Shown in pieces: positions 51,612-60,085 of a DNA stretch of 64,000 nucleotides; the stretch's first letter is position 1, and every line of letters begins with the position of its first letter. A model generated the notes under the pieces. The model was given only the letters and a program-made list of their open reading frames with translations. It had not been told where the DNA came from and made no database searches. The translations under genes and the position numbers were made by a program. Source of the DNA: Streptomyces sp. CB03234 (lineage in GTDB: Bacteria > Actinomycetota > Actinomycetes > Streptomycetales > Streptomycetaceae); NCBI RefSeq assembly GCF_001905885.1, contig NZ_LIYH01000001.1:1304169-1368168 (forward strand). The letters are read 5' to 3'.

Positions 51612-53765
51612 GTGGGACAGTCACGAACACCTGAGCACCGGCCCCGTGGGCCGCTCCGGCGCCTGCGGGCGCTGGTGGCCGGGGCGATCACCGCCGGGCT
51701 CCTGGCCACCGCCGGCCCGTTGACCCAGGCCGCCGCACAGCAGGCCGCCGCCCCGGAGGTGGCCGCCGTCGCCGCCCCCGGCGACGACTGGCTGCACACC
51801 AGAGGCAACAAGATCGTCGACGCGAACGGCGACGAGGTGTGGCTCACCGGCGCCAACTGGTTCGGCTTCAACGCCTCCGAGCGGGTCTTCCACGGCCTGT
51901 GGTCCGGCAACATCACCGGCATCACCAAATCCATGGCCGACCGGGGCATCAACATGGTCCGCGTACCGATCTCCACCCAGCTGCTGCTGGAATGGAAGAA
52001 CGGACAGGCCACCGTCCCGAACGTCAACACCCACGCCAACCCCGAGATCGCCGGCAAGACGTCCCTGGAGATCTTCGACTTCTGGCTGGCCCTGTGCAAG
52101 CAGTACGGCATCAAGGTCATGCTCGACGTGCACAGCGCGGAGGCCGACAACTCCGGCCATGTGTACCCGGTGTGGTGGAAGGGCTCGATCACGCCCGAGC
52201 AGTTCTACAGCGCCTGGGAGTGGGTGACCGCGCGGTACAGGAACGACGACACCCTCGTCGCCATGGACGTCAAGAACGAGCCGCACGGCAAGGCCAACGA
52301 GACCCCGCGCGCCAAGTGGGACGGCTCGACCGACCAGGACAACTTCAAGTACGCCTGCGAGACGGCGGGCAAGCGCATCCTCGCCATCAACCCGAACCTG
52401 CTGGTGCTGTGCGAGGGCATCGAGGTGTACCCCAAGGCGGGCGTGAGCTGGACGTCCACCACCCCGACCGACTACTACTCCACCTGGTGGGGCGGCAACC
52501 TGCGCGGCGTCCGCGACCACCCCGTGGATCTGGGGGCCAACAACGATCAGCTGGTGTACTCCCCGCACGACTACGGGCCGCTGGTGTACGCCCAGCCCTG
52601 GTTCACGGGCGACTGGAACCGCACGACCCTCGAACGGGACGTCTGGGACCCCAACTGGCTCTACCTCCACAAGGAGAACAAGTCCCCGCTCCTCATCGGT
52701 GAGTGGGGCGGCTTCCTCGACGGCGGCCCGAACCAGAAGTGGATGACCGCGCTGCGCGACCTCATCGTCGAGCACCGCATCCACCAGACCTTCTGGTGCA
52801 TCAACCCCAACTCCGGCGACACCGGCGGCCTGCTGCTCGGCGACTGGAAGTCGTGGGACGAGCAGAAGTACGCGCTGCTCAAGCCCGCCCTGTGGCAGCA
52901 CGGCGGCAAGTTCGTCAGCCTGGACCACGAGGTGCCGCTGGGCGGCGCCGGGAGCACCACGGGCATCAGTCTGCGTGACGTGTACGGAGACGGCGGCGGC
53001 GACCCCGACCCGGTGGACACCACCGCGCCCACCGCCCCGGCCGGCCTGACCAGCACGGCGAAGACGTCGACCAGCGTGTCCCTGTCGTGGACGGCGGCGA
53101 CCGACAACGTACGGGTGACCGGGTACGACGTGTACCGGGGCACGGTGAAGGTGAACGCGGCGCCGGTGACCGGCACCACGTACACCGACACCGGGCTCAC
53201 GCCCTCCACCGCGTACAGCTACTCGGTACGCGCCCGGGACGCGGCGGGCAATGTGTCGGCGCCGTCCGCGGTGCTGAGCGTCACGACCGACGCGGGCAGC
53301 AGCCCGTCGGGCGGGGTGAAGGTCCGGTACAAGAACAACGACGCCTCGGCGACCGACAACGCCATCCGGCCGGGGCTCCAGGTGGTCAACACCGGCTCGT
53401 CCGCGCTGGACCTGCGCACCGTGTCCGCGCGGTACTACTTCACCCGGGACGGTGGTTCCCCCTCCGTCAGCGCCTGGTGCGACTACGCGGCGGTGGGCTG
53501 CGCCCAGGTGAAGCTCCGGGTCGTGCCCCTGACCACGCCGGTCACGGGCGCGGACGCCTACCTGGAGGTCACCTTCTCCGGCGGGTCGCTCGCGGCCGGC
53601 AGGGACACCGGTGACATCCAGCTGCGGATGAGCAAGTCCGACTGGTCCAACTTCAACGAGGCCAACGACTACAGCCGTACGGCGTGGACCGCGTACGCCG
53701 ACGCCCCGGCGATCCCGGCGTACAGCGGCACCACCCTGGCCTGGGGCGCGCCGCCGGCCGCCTGA
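51612..53765 (+). CDS. Secreted GH5 endoglucanase with FN3 and CBM3
   Basis: A 717-residue modular cellulase. Signal peptide about 1-43; GH5 domain about 57-445 with acid/base E223 (VKNEPHG) and nucleophile E364 (LIGEWGG); Gly/Asp/Pro linker; fibronectin-III about 472-560; C-terminal CBM3 about 568-717 starting VKVRYKNNDASATDN. CBM3 binds crystalline cellulose. GTG start with AAGG upstream. A perfect CebR box lies 46 bases upstream, so it is probably induced by cello-oligosaccharides. It is the largest cellulase of the region. Confidence 0.94.
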   Translation: MGQSRTPEHRPRGPLRRLRALVAGAITAGLLATAGPLTQAAAQQAAAPEVAAVAAPGDDWLHTRGNKIVDANGDEVWLTGANWFGFNASERVFHGLWSGNITGITKSMADRGINMVRVPISTQLLLEWKNGQATVPNVNTHANPEIAGKTSLEIFDFWLALCKQYGIKVMLDVHSAEADNSGHVYPVWWKGSITPEQFYSAWEWVTARYRNDDTLVAMDVKNEPHGKANETPRAKWDGSTDQDNFKYACETAGKRILAINPNLLVLCEGIEVYPKAGVSWTSTTPTDYYSTWWGGNLRGVRDHPVDLGANNDQLVYSPHDYGPLVYAQPWFTGDWNRTTLERDVWDPNWLYLHKENKSPLLIGEWGGFLDGGPNQKWMTALRDLIVEHRIHQTFWCINPNSGDTGGLLLGDWKSWDEQKYALLKPALWQHGGKFVSLDHEVPLGGAGSTTGISLRDVYGDGGGDPDPVDTTAPTAPAGLTSTAKTSTSVSLSWTAATDNVRVTGYDVYRGTVKVNAAPVTGTTYTDTGLTPSTAYSYSVRARDAAGNVSAPSAVLSVTTDAGSSPSGGVKVRYKNNDASATDNAIRPGLQVVNTGSSALDLRTVSARYYFTRDGGSPSVSAWCDYAAVGCAQVKLRVVPLTTPVTGADAYLEVTFSGGSLAAGRDTGDIQLRMSKSDWSNFNEANDYSRTAWTAYADAPAIPAYSGTTLAWGAPPAA

Positions 53766-53804
53766 GCCTTGCCCGGAGATCCCCACCGGGAGCGCGCCCT
53801 TGAA

Positions 53805-53818
53805 CGGGAGCGCTCCCG
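53805..53818. promoter_or_regulatory. CebR-type operator upstream of the GH6 cellulase
   Basis: CGGGAGCGCTCCCG, a perfect 14-bp palindrome differing from the CebR consensus only in the outermost pair, 39 bases before the GTG. Confidence 0.75.
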
Positions 53819-53857
53819 GAACCCCTCCCGACCCCCTCCCCGAACAAGGAGCCGTAC

Positions 53858-55255
53858 GTGACCACCCCGTACCGCCGCGGAAGCAGGTGGCGAGGGTTCG
53901 CCGCCGCCCTGGCCGCAGCCGCCACCGCCGCCGCACTGCTCGGCGCGGCACCGGCCGCCACCGACAGGGCCCCCACCCACGTGGACAACCCCTTCGCGGG
54001 CGCGTCGTTCTACGTCAACCCCGACTACGCCCGCCTCGTCGAGGGGTCCATCGCCAAGGCCGCCGACCCGGCCGTCCGGGCGAAGATGAGGACGGTCAAG
54101 CGCTACCCGACGGCCGTCTGGCTGGACCGTATCGCCGCGATCCACGGCGGCGCCGCCAACGGGGGCCGCAAGAGCCTCGCCCAGCACCTCGACCTGGCGC
54201 TCGCCCAGAAGAAGCCCGGCAGGCCGGTCGTCGCCACCTTCGTGGTGTACGACCTCCCCGGCCGCGACTGCGCCGCCCAGGCCTCCAACGGCGAACTGCC
54301 GCTCACCCAGGCCGGCCTGGAGCGCTACCGCACCGAGTACATCGACGCCATCGCCAAGGTCCTCGCCCGCCCCAAGTACCGCGACGTCCGCATCACCACG
54401 GTCATCGAGCCCGACGGCCTGCCGAACCTGGTCACCAACCTCGCCGACCCGGAATGCGCCCAGGCGCAGAGCAGCGGCATCCAGGTCGAGGCCATCCGGT
54501 ACGCGCTCGACAGGCTGCACGCCATCCCGAACGTGTACACGTACATGGACTTCGCGCACGCCGGCTGGCTCGGCTGGGACAGCAACCTGGCGCAGACCGC
54601 GCAGCTGTACACGGACGTCGTCAAGGGGACGGCCGCGGGCCTCGCGAGCGTGGACGGGCTGGTCACCAACGTCTCCAACTACACGCCGCTCGCCGAGCCG
54701 TTCCTCACCGACCCGGACCGGGTGGTGGGCGGAGCCCCGGTCAAGTCGAGCGCGTTCTACGGGTGGAACCCGCAGTTCGACGAGGCGGACTTCACCCGGG
54801 CCATCCACCGCGAACTGGTCGCCCAGGGCTGGCCCGAGAGCACCGGAATGGTCATCGACACCTCCCGCAACGGCTGGGGCGGCCCCGGCCGGCCCACCGC
54901 GGAGAGCACCAGCACCACCCTCGACACATACGTCACCGAATCCAAGGCGGACCGCCGGCCGCAGCGCGGGCTGTGGTGCAACGTGAGCGGCGCCGGCCTG
55001 GGCGAGCCGCCGCAGGCCGCACCCGCCGGGTACCCGGACTCGCACCTGGACGCCTTCCTGTGGGTCAAGCCGCCGGGCGAGTCGGACGGGGCGGGGAAGG
55101 ACATCCCGAACGACGAGGGCAAGCGCCCGGACCCGATGTGCGACGCGGAGACGACGCCCGGCGCGCTGCCGGACGCGCCGCTGGCCGGCCACTGGTTCCA
55201 CGACCAGTTCCGGATGCTCGTCACCAACGCCCACCCGGCGATCCCGCTGAAGTGA
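53858..55255 (+). CDS. Secreted GH6 cellulase, probably cellobiohydrolase
   Basis: A 465-residue exported enzyme; signal peptide about 1-35. Both GH6 signatures are present: VVYDLPGRDC (with the probable base/acid Asp) and TTVIEPDGLP. The long C-terminal loops (NGWGGPGRP, LWCNVSGAG, HLDAFLWVKPPGESDG) are those of exo-acting bacterial GH6 enzymes. It lacks a carbohydrate-binding module, unlike many homologues. GTG start, CebR-type box 39 bases upstream. The remains of a lytic monooxygenase gene follow within 20 bases. Confidence 0.92.
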   Translation: MTTPYRRGSRWRGFAAALAAAATAAALLGAAPAATDRAPTHVDNPFAGASFYVNPDYARLVEGSIAKAADPAVRAKMRTVKRYPTAVWLDRIAAIHGGAANGGRKSLAQHLDLALAQKKPGRPVVATFVVYDLPGRDCAAQASNGELPLTQAGLERYRTEYIDAIAKVLARPKYRDVRITTVIEPDGLPNLVTNLADPECAQAQSSGIQVEAIRYALDRLHAIPNVYTYMDFAHAGWLGWDSNLAQTAQLYTDVVKGTAAGLASVDGLVTNVSNYTPLAEPFLTDPDRVVGGAPVKSSAFYGWNPQFDEADFTRAIHRELVAQGWPESTGMVIDTSRNGWGGPGRPTAESTSTTLDTYVTESKADRRPQRGLWCNVSGAGLGEPPQAAPAGYPDSHLDAFLWVKPPGESDGAGKDIPNDEGKRPDPMCDAETTPGALPDAPLAGHWFHDQFRMLVTNAHPAIPLK

Positions 55256-55274
55256 TCCCTGGAAGGAGAAGGTC

Positions 55275-55584
55275 ATGAGGAGAGGTCACGCGTCGGACGG
55301 CGCCTACGCACCCCCCTGTCCCTGCTGAGCCTGCTCGCCGTACTGCCCGCGCTGCTCATGGTGGTGATGTCGGGGAGCCCGGCCGCCGCGCACGGCGCGA
55401 TGATGCCCAGCCGGGCAGCCGTACCCCGACCGGCGTCTGCGCGGCCACCCAGCGCACGGTCAACGCCTGGAGCGGCGGCACGGCTCGCTCGCCCCCGGCG
55501 CCACGACCACCTACGGCTTCACCGCCACGGGCGGCGCCCCCGCCCACCACGCCACAACTGAGCTGCATGGTCCACCACCACTGA
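55275..55584 (+). pseudogene. Decayed AA10 lytic polysaccharide monooxygenase with CBM2
   Basis: The remains can be read only by changing frame. After AAGGAG and ATG 55275, one frame gives RTPLSLLSLLAVLPALLMVV and then AAAHGAMM, the signal peptide and the N-terminal copper histidine of AA10 enzymes. A second frame gives PGSRT, then TGVCAATQRTVNAWSGG, the start of a CBM2. A third gives GSLAPGATTTYGFTATGGAPA, the end of a CBM2, and LSCMV is again frame-shifted. The catalytic domain and the CBM2 centre are deleted. Position directly after GH6 suggests it was once co-expressed with it. Confidence 0.8.
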
Positions 55585-55690
55585 GCCACACGAAGCGGCC
55601 GGCCGTGCCCACGGGGGGACGGCCGGACCCGCTTCGACTGCACAGGGCCTACAGTCGTCCGGTACTTCGCGCGTTGGTGATAATGCGCGG

Positions 55691-57598
55691 GTGACCAGAC
55701 CTCCTCTGCCGGTGCCCGCCGAACACATACCGCCCGGCACCGCCGCCTGGCGGACTCCCGACGCCCAGCGCTGGCTCGCCGCCGTGCCCGGCCGATGGGC
55801 ACACCCTCTGTGGGCGCTGCTGGCGTTGGTCGCCTCGCTGGTGTGGGACGTGGTGGCGGCTCCCGTCGCCCCCTGCACGTCCGCCGACCCGTGCGGCACC
55901 GACTGGCTGGGCCTCGGGACAGCCATCGTGCTGGTGCTGACCCTGTACTGGGTGTGGCGGCAGCCGCGGCTCGCGCTCGCGGGGCTCGCGGCCACGCTGG
56001 CGGGGTTCGCCGTGGAGGGCGGCTTCACGGCGGCGCTGGGGGAACCATCCGCGCTCGCGTTCCTCATGGCCGCCGCGTTCACCACCGCCGGGCTCATCCA
56101 CCGGCTGGCCGTCGTGGGGCGGCAGCGGGCGCGGGCCCTGGAGGCGGCCGGGCCGGTCGCACAGCCGCTGCCCGCCGCCGCGCGGACGTTCCGCCGTGGC
56201 CGGCTCTCCTTCGTCCTGGCCGCGCTGCTGCTGGCCGTCGCCGGGTTCGGCTGCTGGCAGGTCCAGCAGGTCGTCGACGCGTACGAGGAGCGGGCCGCGG
56301 GAGCCGCACACCTGTCCGGGCGGGTCACGGCCCTGGAGCGGGACGGCGACGTCGACATCCTCAAGGTGGAGGCCGACGGGCGTACCCATCGCTTCGAGAC
56401 GGCCTACCCGGAGGACTTCCCCGTGGACAGCCGGGTCGACGTCGTCGTGGACGGCGACTGGGCGGCGCTGGTCGCGGAGCCGTTTGACTCCTTCGGCTGG
56501 GAGCTGCTGGTGCTGGTCGGCTCCGTCGCGGGGCTGGCGTTCCTCGCGAACGGCGTGGACGGGCGGACACGTTCGAAGCGGCTGCGGCTCGAGCCGCAGC
56601 CGGTGCTGCGCGTACTGGTGCGCGAGGGTCACGACGACGGCCGCACCTGGGTGTTCGCAGCCGACGACCCGGAGGGCCTTCGGCCGATCCTGCACTTTCA
56701 CTCGCTGTACGCCTTCGAGGACGAGGACGAGGACGAGGACGCGGACGAGGACGCGGACGAGGATGAGGACGGCGGCGACGCGGGCGACGGCCCCGCAGCC
56801 GTCGTCGAACTCGGTAAGGTCATGGAGATTGTCAACGGCGAGGACCCTCCCCCGCCGCTGCGGGAGGCCGTCTTGTACGGCGTCCCCTTCGTCGGGGCCG
56901 AAGTCGCCTTCGTCGCGCGCGACGGCGCGGACGACGCCGAGGTGTCGGTGGAGTGCAGCGTCACCGCGGTGAAGCCGGCCGTTCCGGGGTTGGTGGAGCG
57001 CGGGCCGCGGCGCCGTGAGCGGGCAAGCTCGCGGCGTCCCTGCGACGAGATCGCCGTCGGCATGACACCCACGGCGGCCCCGCGGGTGTGGACGGCGCAC
57101 GGCTTCTCTCGCGCGGTGGGCTTCAGCCTGCTGCTGGTCCAGGGCGGCGGCATGTGGGCCGCTCTCGACGACGGGCTGTCGTGGAGCTGGCTGTGGCTGG
57201 CCGTGGGTCTGCCGTGGCTGGTGACGGCCGTGGCGACGGCGCTCACCTGGCGTATCGCCGCCGACCGTGACGGGCTGTGGGTGACGGGGGCGTGGCGCGT
57301 ACGGCGGGTCCCGTGGAACGTGATCACGTCCGTGCGGCACTCCGACGACGGCATCCGCGTCGACCGGGCCAAGGACTCCCCCGTCGAACTGACCCCCACC
57401 GGCTGGGCGTGGCTGGAGCGCCGCCTGGGCCGCGAGCCGCGTGCGGTGCGCGCCGCCGAGGAGTTGCGGGCGCTGCTGCTCCACCCGGAACTGCGGCCGT
57501 TGGAGGAGGCGCCGACGGGTCGGCAGGGCATGCCGGTCGGGCCGCCGCTGGTGGCCCTGTCCGTGCTGTGGGGCGTGGCGGTGCTGCTTCTGCTGTGA
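55691..57598 (+). CDS. Large multi-pass membrane protein of unknown function
   Basis: A 635-residue protein with about eight hydrophobic segments: near 40-58, 74-91, 96-115, 118-137, 170-190, 280-297, 474-512 and 618-635. Residues 190-280 resemble DUF3592-type extracytoplasmic domains. A purely acidic stretch near 343-360 (EDEDEDEDADEDADEDED) comes from a short DNA repeat. A possible PH-like segment is at 520-560 (WRVRRVPWNVITSVRHSDDGIRV). Start GTG 55691. It does not look related to cellulose use and lacks a CebR box. Function unknown. Confidence 0.75.
   Translation: MTRPPLPVPAEHIPPGTAAWRTPDAQRWLAAVPGRWAHPLWALLALVASLVWDVVAAPVAPCTSADPCGTDWLGLGTAIVLVLTLYWVWRQPRLALAGLAATLAGFAVEGGFTAALGEPSALAFLMAAAFTTAGLIHRLAVVGRQRARALEAAGPVAQPLPAAARTFRRGRLSFVLAALLLAVAGFGCWQVQQVVDAYEERAAGAAHLSGRVTALERDGDVDILKVEADGRTHRFETAYPEDFPVDSRVDVVVDGDWAALVAEPFDSFGWELLVLVGSVAGLAFLANGVDGRTRSKRLRLEPQPVLRVLVREGHDDGRTWVFAADDPEGLRPILHFHSLYAFEDEDEDEDADEDADEDEDGGDAGDGPAAVVELGKVMEIVNGEDPPPPLREAVLYGVPFVGAEVAFVARDGADDAEVSVECSVTAVKPAVPGLVERGPRRRERASSRRPCDEIAVGMTPTAAPRVWTAHGFSRAVGFSLLLVQGGGMWAALDDGLSWSWLWLAVGLPWLVTAVATALTWRIAADRDGLWVTGAWRVRRVPWNVITSVRHSDDGIRVDRAKDSPVELTPTGWAWLERRLGREPRAVRAAEELRALLLHPELRPLEEAPTGRQGMPVGPPLVALSVLWGVAVLLLL
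56717..56770. repeat. GAGGAC/GCGGAC microsatellite inside the membrane protein gene
   Basis: Fifty-four bases built from GAGGAC and GCGGAC hexamers encode an unbroken Glu/Asp/Ala run. The hexamer unit keeps the frame if copies are gained or lost. Confidence 0.85.
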
Positions 57599-57746
57599 CC
57601 GGACCGCAGGTGGCGACCGGCCTCAGGTCTCGCTCAGGGCGTACCTGCGGCGGGGGGGGCGTCCGCCGGGGTGGAGAGCGGTGAGACTCCTCGCGGCCGA
57701 CCGCCTCGTCGACGAGGCCGCCGCGGGGCGCCGGGTGGGGACGTGA

Positions 57747-57779
57747 GCCCTCGCCGGTGGGGCGTTCACCGACGAGGGC
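57747..57779. terminator. Hairpin between convergent membrane protein and GH12 genes
   Basis: Arms GCCCTCGCCGGTG (57747-57759) and CACCGACGAGGGC (57767-57779) pair except for one C-A mismatch; seven-base loop. It lies 12 bases beyond the GH12 stop and could end transcription from both sides. Confidence 0.6.
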
Positions 57780-57791
57780 GGCCGACGCCGG

Positions 57792-58940
57792 CTACGCCAC
57801 CGCGCACGCCGTTCCGTTGAGGCTGAACTGCGCGGGCCTGGCGAACGTGCCCGTGTAGGTGCCCTGGAAGCCGAACGACTGGGTGCCGTTCGCCGGGATC
57901 TGGGCGTTGGAGGGGGTGTTCGTGGCGGTCACCGCGCCGGAGGAGGGGGTGAGGGTGGCGTTCCAGGCGTTGGTGACGCTCTGGCCGGCGGGGAGGGTGA
58001 AGGCGACCCGCCAGCCGTTGACGGGGGCGGAGCCGGTGTTGGCCACGGTCACGTTGGCGGTGAAGCCGCCCGGCCAGACGTTCGTGGCGTAGGTGACCCG
58101 GCATGCGGAGGGGGTGCCGGGGCCGCCCGGGTCGCCGGGGCCGGTGCCGCCGGCGTTGACGGTGGAGGAGAAGGAGGCCACGCGCAGCCCGGCGCCGTTC
58201 TGCCAGGGCTCGAAGCCCGCCTGGACGCTGGTGACGTACCAGGACGGCTGTGCGAGGCCCCGGGCGACGGCCTGGTCGACGAAGTCCATCACGTCGAAGT
58301 TCCAGCTGCTGATGGCGGAGGGCGCCACGAAGGAGATGACGTCGTTGGCGCCGTTGCTGCCGGTCCACACCTCCCAGGACCGGCCGCCCACCGTGGCGGT
58401 ACCGGTGGGTGAGCCGATGGGCTGGATCGGGCCGACCCGGTTGAACCAGATCATGATCTCGGTGCGGTTCACGCCGTCGGTGCGGGGCGTCGGGTCCAGC
58501 CAGATGTCGTACGAGGCGTTGTAGACGGCGTTGCTGACGTACCCGTACGAGATGCTGGACGGCGCGCTGCTGATGGCGTCGACCCGCATCGGCAGGTTGG
58601 TGCCGGGGGAGCAGTTCGTGTAGTGACAGCCGTTGTAGATCGAGGGGTACGACTTGGGCGCCCCGTTCGTCGGGACGGAGCCGTCGGCGCGGGTGAGCTC
58701 GAAGCCGGTGGCGGTCGCGTTGACGCACTGCGTCGCGCTGGTGCCCCAGCGGTTGTTCTGGACGACGTAACGGCCCTGGATGGTCGTGGAGCCGAACTGG
58801 TCGCAGATCAGCGTGTCGGCCCGCGCCGGGGCGGTCGCCGTGACGAGGGCGGTCAGTGAGCCCAGCGTCAGCAGGGCCGCGGTCGCGGCGGTGCGCAGGG
58901 AGCGGGCGCGGTGGCGGGCGCGGCGGATGAGGCTCTTCAT
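57792..58940 (-). CDS. Secreted GH12 endoglucanase with CBM2
   Basis: A 382-residue exported cellulase. Signal peptide about 1-42; GH12 beta-jelly-roll about 43-262 with nucleophile Glu in RTEIMIWFNRVG and acid/base Glu in AGFEPWQNG; a Gly/Pro linker (GGTGPGDPGGPGTPS); C-terminal CBM2 about 280-382 (ACRVTYATNVWPGGFTANVT to NGTACAVA, with the terminal cysteine pair). ATG 58940 is chosen; an in-frame upstream start would run through the CebR box. The box lies 46 bases upstream. Confidence 0.93.
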   Translation of the reverse strand: MKSLIRRARHRARSLRTAATAALLTLGSLTALVTATAPARADTLICDQFGSTTIQGRYVVQNNRWGTSATQCVNATATGFELTRADGSVPTNGAPKSYPSIYNGCHYTNCSPGTNLPMRVDAISSAPSSISYGYVSNAVYNASYDIWLDPTPRTDGVNRTEIMIWFNRVGPIQPIGSPTGTATVGGRSWEVWTGSNGANDVISFVAPSAISSWNFDVMDFVDQAVARGLAQPSWYVTSVQAGFEPWQNGAGLRVASFSSTVNAGGTGPGDPGGPGTPSACRVTYATNVWPGGFTANVTVANTGSAPVNGWRVAFTLPAGQSVTNAWNATLTPSSGAVTATNTPSNAQIPANGTQSFGFQGTYTGTFARPAQFSLNGTACAVA

Positions 58941-58986
58941 ACGGGTGCGGGTCCCTTCCGGATGAGCGGTATGAGGGGGTCCGATT

Positions 58987-59000
58987 TGGGAGCGCTCCCA
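58987..59000. promoter_or_regulatory. CebR-type operator upstream of the GH12 cellulase
   Basis: TGGGAGCGCTCCCA, a perfect match to the CebR consensus, 46 bases before the minus-strand ATG. A second box for the divergent gene lies 106 bases away in the same intergenic region. Confidence 0.85.
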
Positions 59001-59106
59001 TTCCTGCGTCCGTAATGGGACTGTAGGAGCCACAGGAGTGGGTGACAAGAGATCGGACGCGTGCATTGACGTGAGCCCATCACGTCAGCACAGTGGTGGA
59101 CGAGGG

Positions 59107-59120
59107 CGGGAGCGCTCCCA
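59107..59120. promoter_or_regulatory. CebR-type operator upstream of a secreted unknown protein
   Basis: CGGGAGCGCTCCCA matches the CebR consensus at 13 of 14 positions, 90 bases before ATG 59211. It ties the unknown secreted protein to the cellulose response. Confidence 0.75.
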
Positions 59121-59210
59121 AAACCTGCCGCCCTCACTCCGGTGGCGCGGCGGCGGAGAACGCCGATCTCCTCCGCCGTGCCGCCTTCCATCCCCAGGAG
59201 GGAACCCCCG

Positions 59211-59927
59211 ATGCGCCGACCCACCGCACGCTTAGCCCTGGCCGCCTTCGCCGCGCTCGCACTCGTCGTCACCGCGATCGCCGTCCAGCTGGGCGTCTCC
59301 CGCCCGGCCACCGCCGCCGCCGGCCAGACCACGGCCGTCAACGGCGGCCCCGAGACCTTCACGCAAGCGCTCCCAACCGGCGGGGCCTCGCAGTACACCA
59401 CCCCGCTGGAGCGCTGCCACACCAGCCCCAGCTACCCGCTCTCCGGCCGCAACCCCATCCTCGACGAGCCGCTGACCAGGTCCTTCACCTCCAACGTCCC
59501 GCTGTCCGTCAGCGTCCGCGCCGACAGCACCACCGGCTACGGGCTGCGCGAACTGGTCTTCACCAACCGCTCCAGCAAGCCCGTCCACCTGGACTGCGGC
59601 GTCCTGATCTTCCTCGCCCCGTCCGGCTCCGACCAGCACCACTACGGCGCCTCGCAGCCGTTCGGCCACCCGCAGCAGGACTTCGTCGAGGTGAAGCGCG
59701 GCGACGGCACGTCGTACTACATCGCCCGCCTCGGCTTCCACGACGTGGCGCTGCCCCAGCGCGGCATCGACCCCGGCCACACCTGGGTCTACAAGCTCGG
59801 CGGCCCGAACCAGGGCGCCGTGAGCCTGGAGACCACCCGTGACTCGATCCGCTTCACCGCGGACCTGACCGTCTCCTCCAACACCGACCTGGTGAAGAAG
59901 TACGGCACCACCCGTTACGCCAACTGA
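59211..59927 (+). CDS. Secreted protein of unknown function, predicted CebR regulon member
   Basis: A 238-residue precursor; signal peptide about 1-37 (core LALAAFAALALVVTAIAVQL, cleavage near ATAAA-GQ). The mature 200 residues look beta-rich, with two cysteines (C69, C129) that could form a disulfide, and phrases such as VSVRADSTTGYGLRELVFTN and LDCGVLIFLAPSG suggesting a beta-sandwich. No glycoside hydrolase or CBM motif is recognised, and the mature N-terminus is not His, so it is not an LPMO. AGGAGGGA precedes the ATG. A CebR-type box upstream and the divergent GH12 gene suggest a role in cellulose attack or binding. Confidence 0.8.
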   Translation: MRRPTARLALAAFAALALVVTAIAVQLGVSRPATAAAGQTTAVNGGPETFTQALPTGGASQYTTPLERCHTSPSYPLSGRNPILDEPLTRSFTSNVPLSVSVRADSTTGYGLRELVFTNRSSKPVHLDCGVLIFLAPSGSDQHHYGASQPFGHPQQDFVEVKRGDGTSYYIARLGFHDVALPQRGIDPGHTWVYKLGGPNQGAVSLETTRDSIRFTADLTVSSNTDLVKKYGTTRYAN

Positions 59928-59964
59928 CGGTCGCCAACCGACGGTCTCCCGACCATCTCCCACA

Positions 59965-60005
59965 GGGCCGCGTGGCCGGGTGCCTGCCCCCCGGCCACGC
60001 GGCCC
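59965..60005 (+). terminator. Terminator of the secreted unknown protein gene
   Basis: Perfect 16-bp stem (59965-59980 with 59990-60005) with a nine-base loop, 37 bases after the stop. Confidence 0.8.
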
Positions 60006-60011
60006 GCACCC

Positions 60012-60077
60012 CGCAAACCCGTACGCCCGCGGGCCCGCAAGCCGTACGCCCGTACGCCCGCAAGCCCGTACGCCCGG
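60012..60077. repeat. Short direct repeats of the CGTACGCCCG type
   Basis: Four copies of GTACGCCCG with CGCAA or CGCAAGC spacers occupy the 5' region of the next gene, directly before its start. They replace any recognisable promoter and look slippage-derived. Confidence 0.7.
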
Positions 60078-60085
60078 AAGGCCCC

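Noticed and set aside
59366-59375. Fifth CebR-type site inside the secreted unknown gene
   Set aside because: AGCGCTCCCA fits only the right part; the left arm reads GCGCA-like sequence without symmetry, so it is probably chance.
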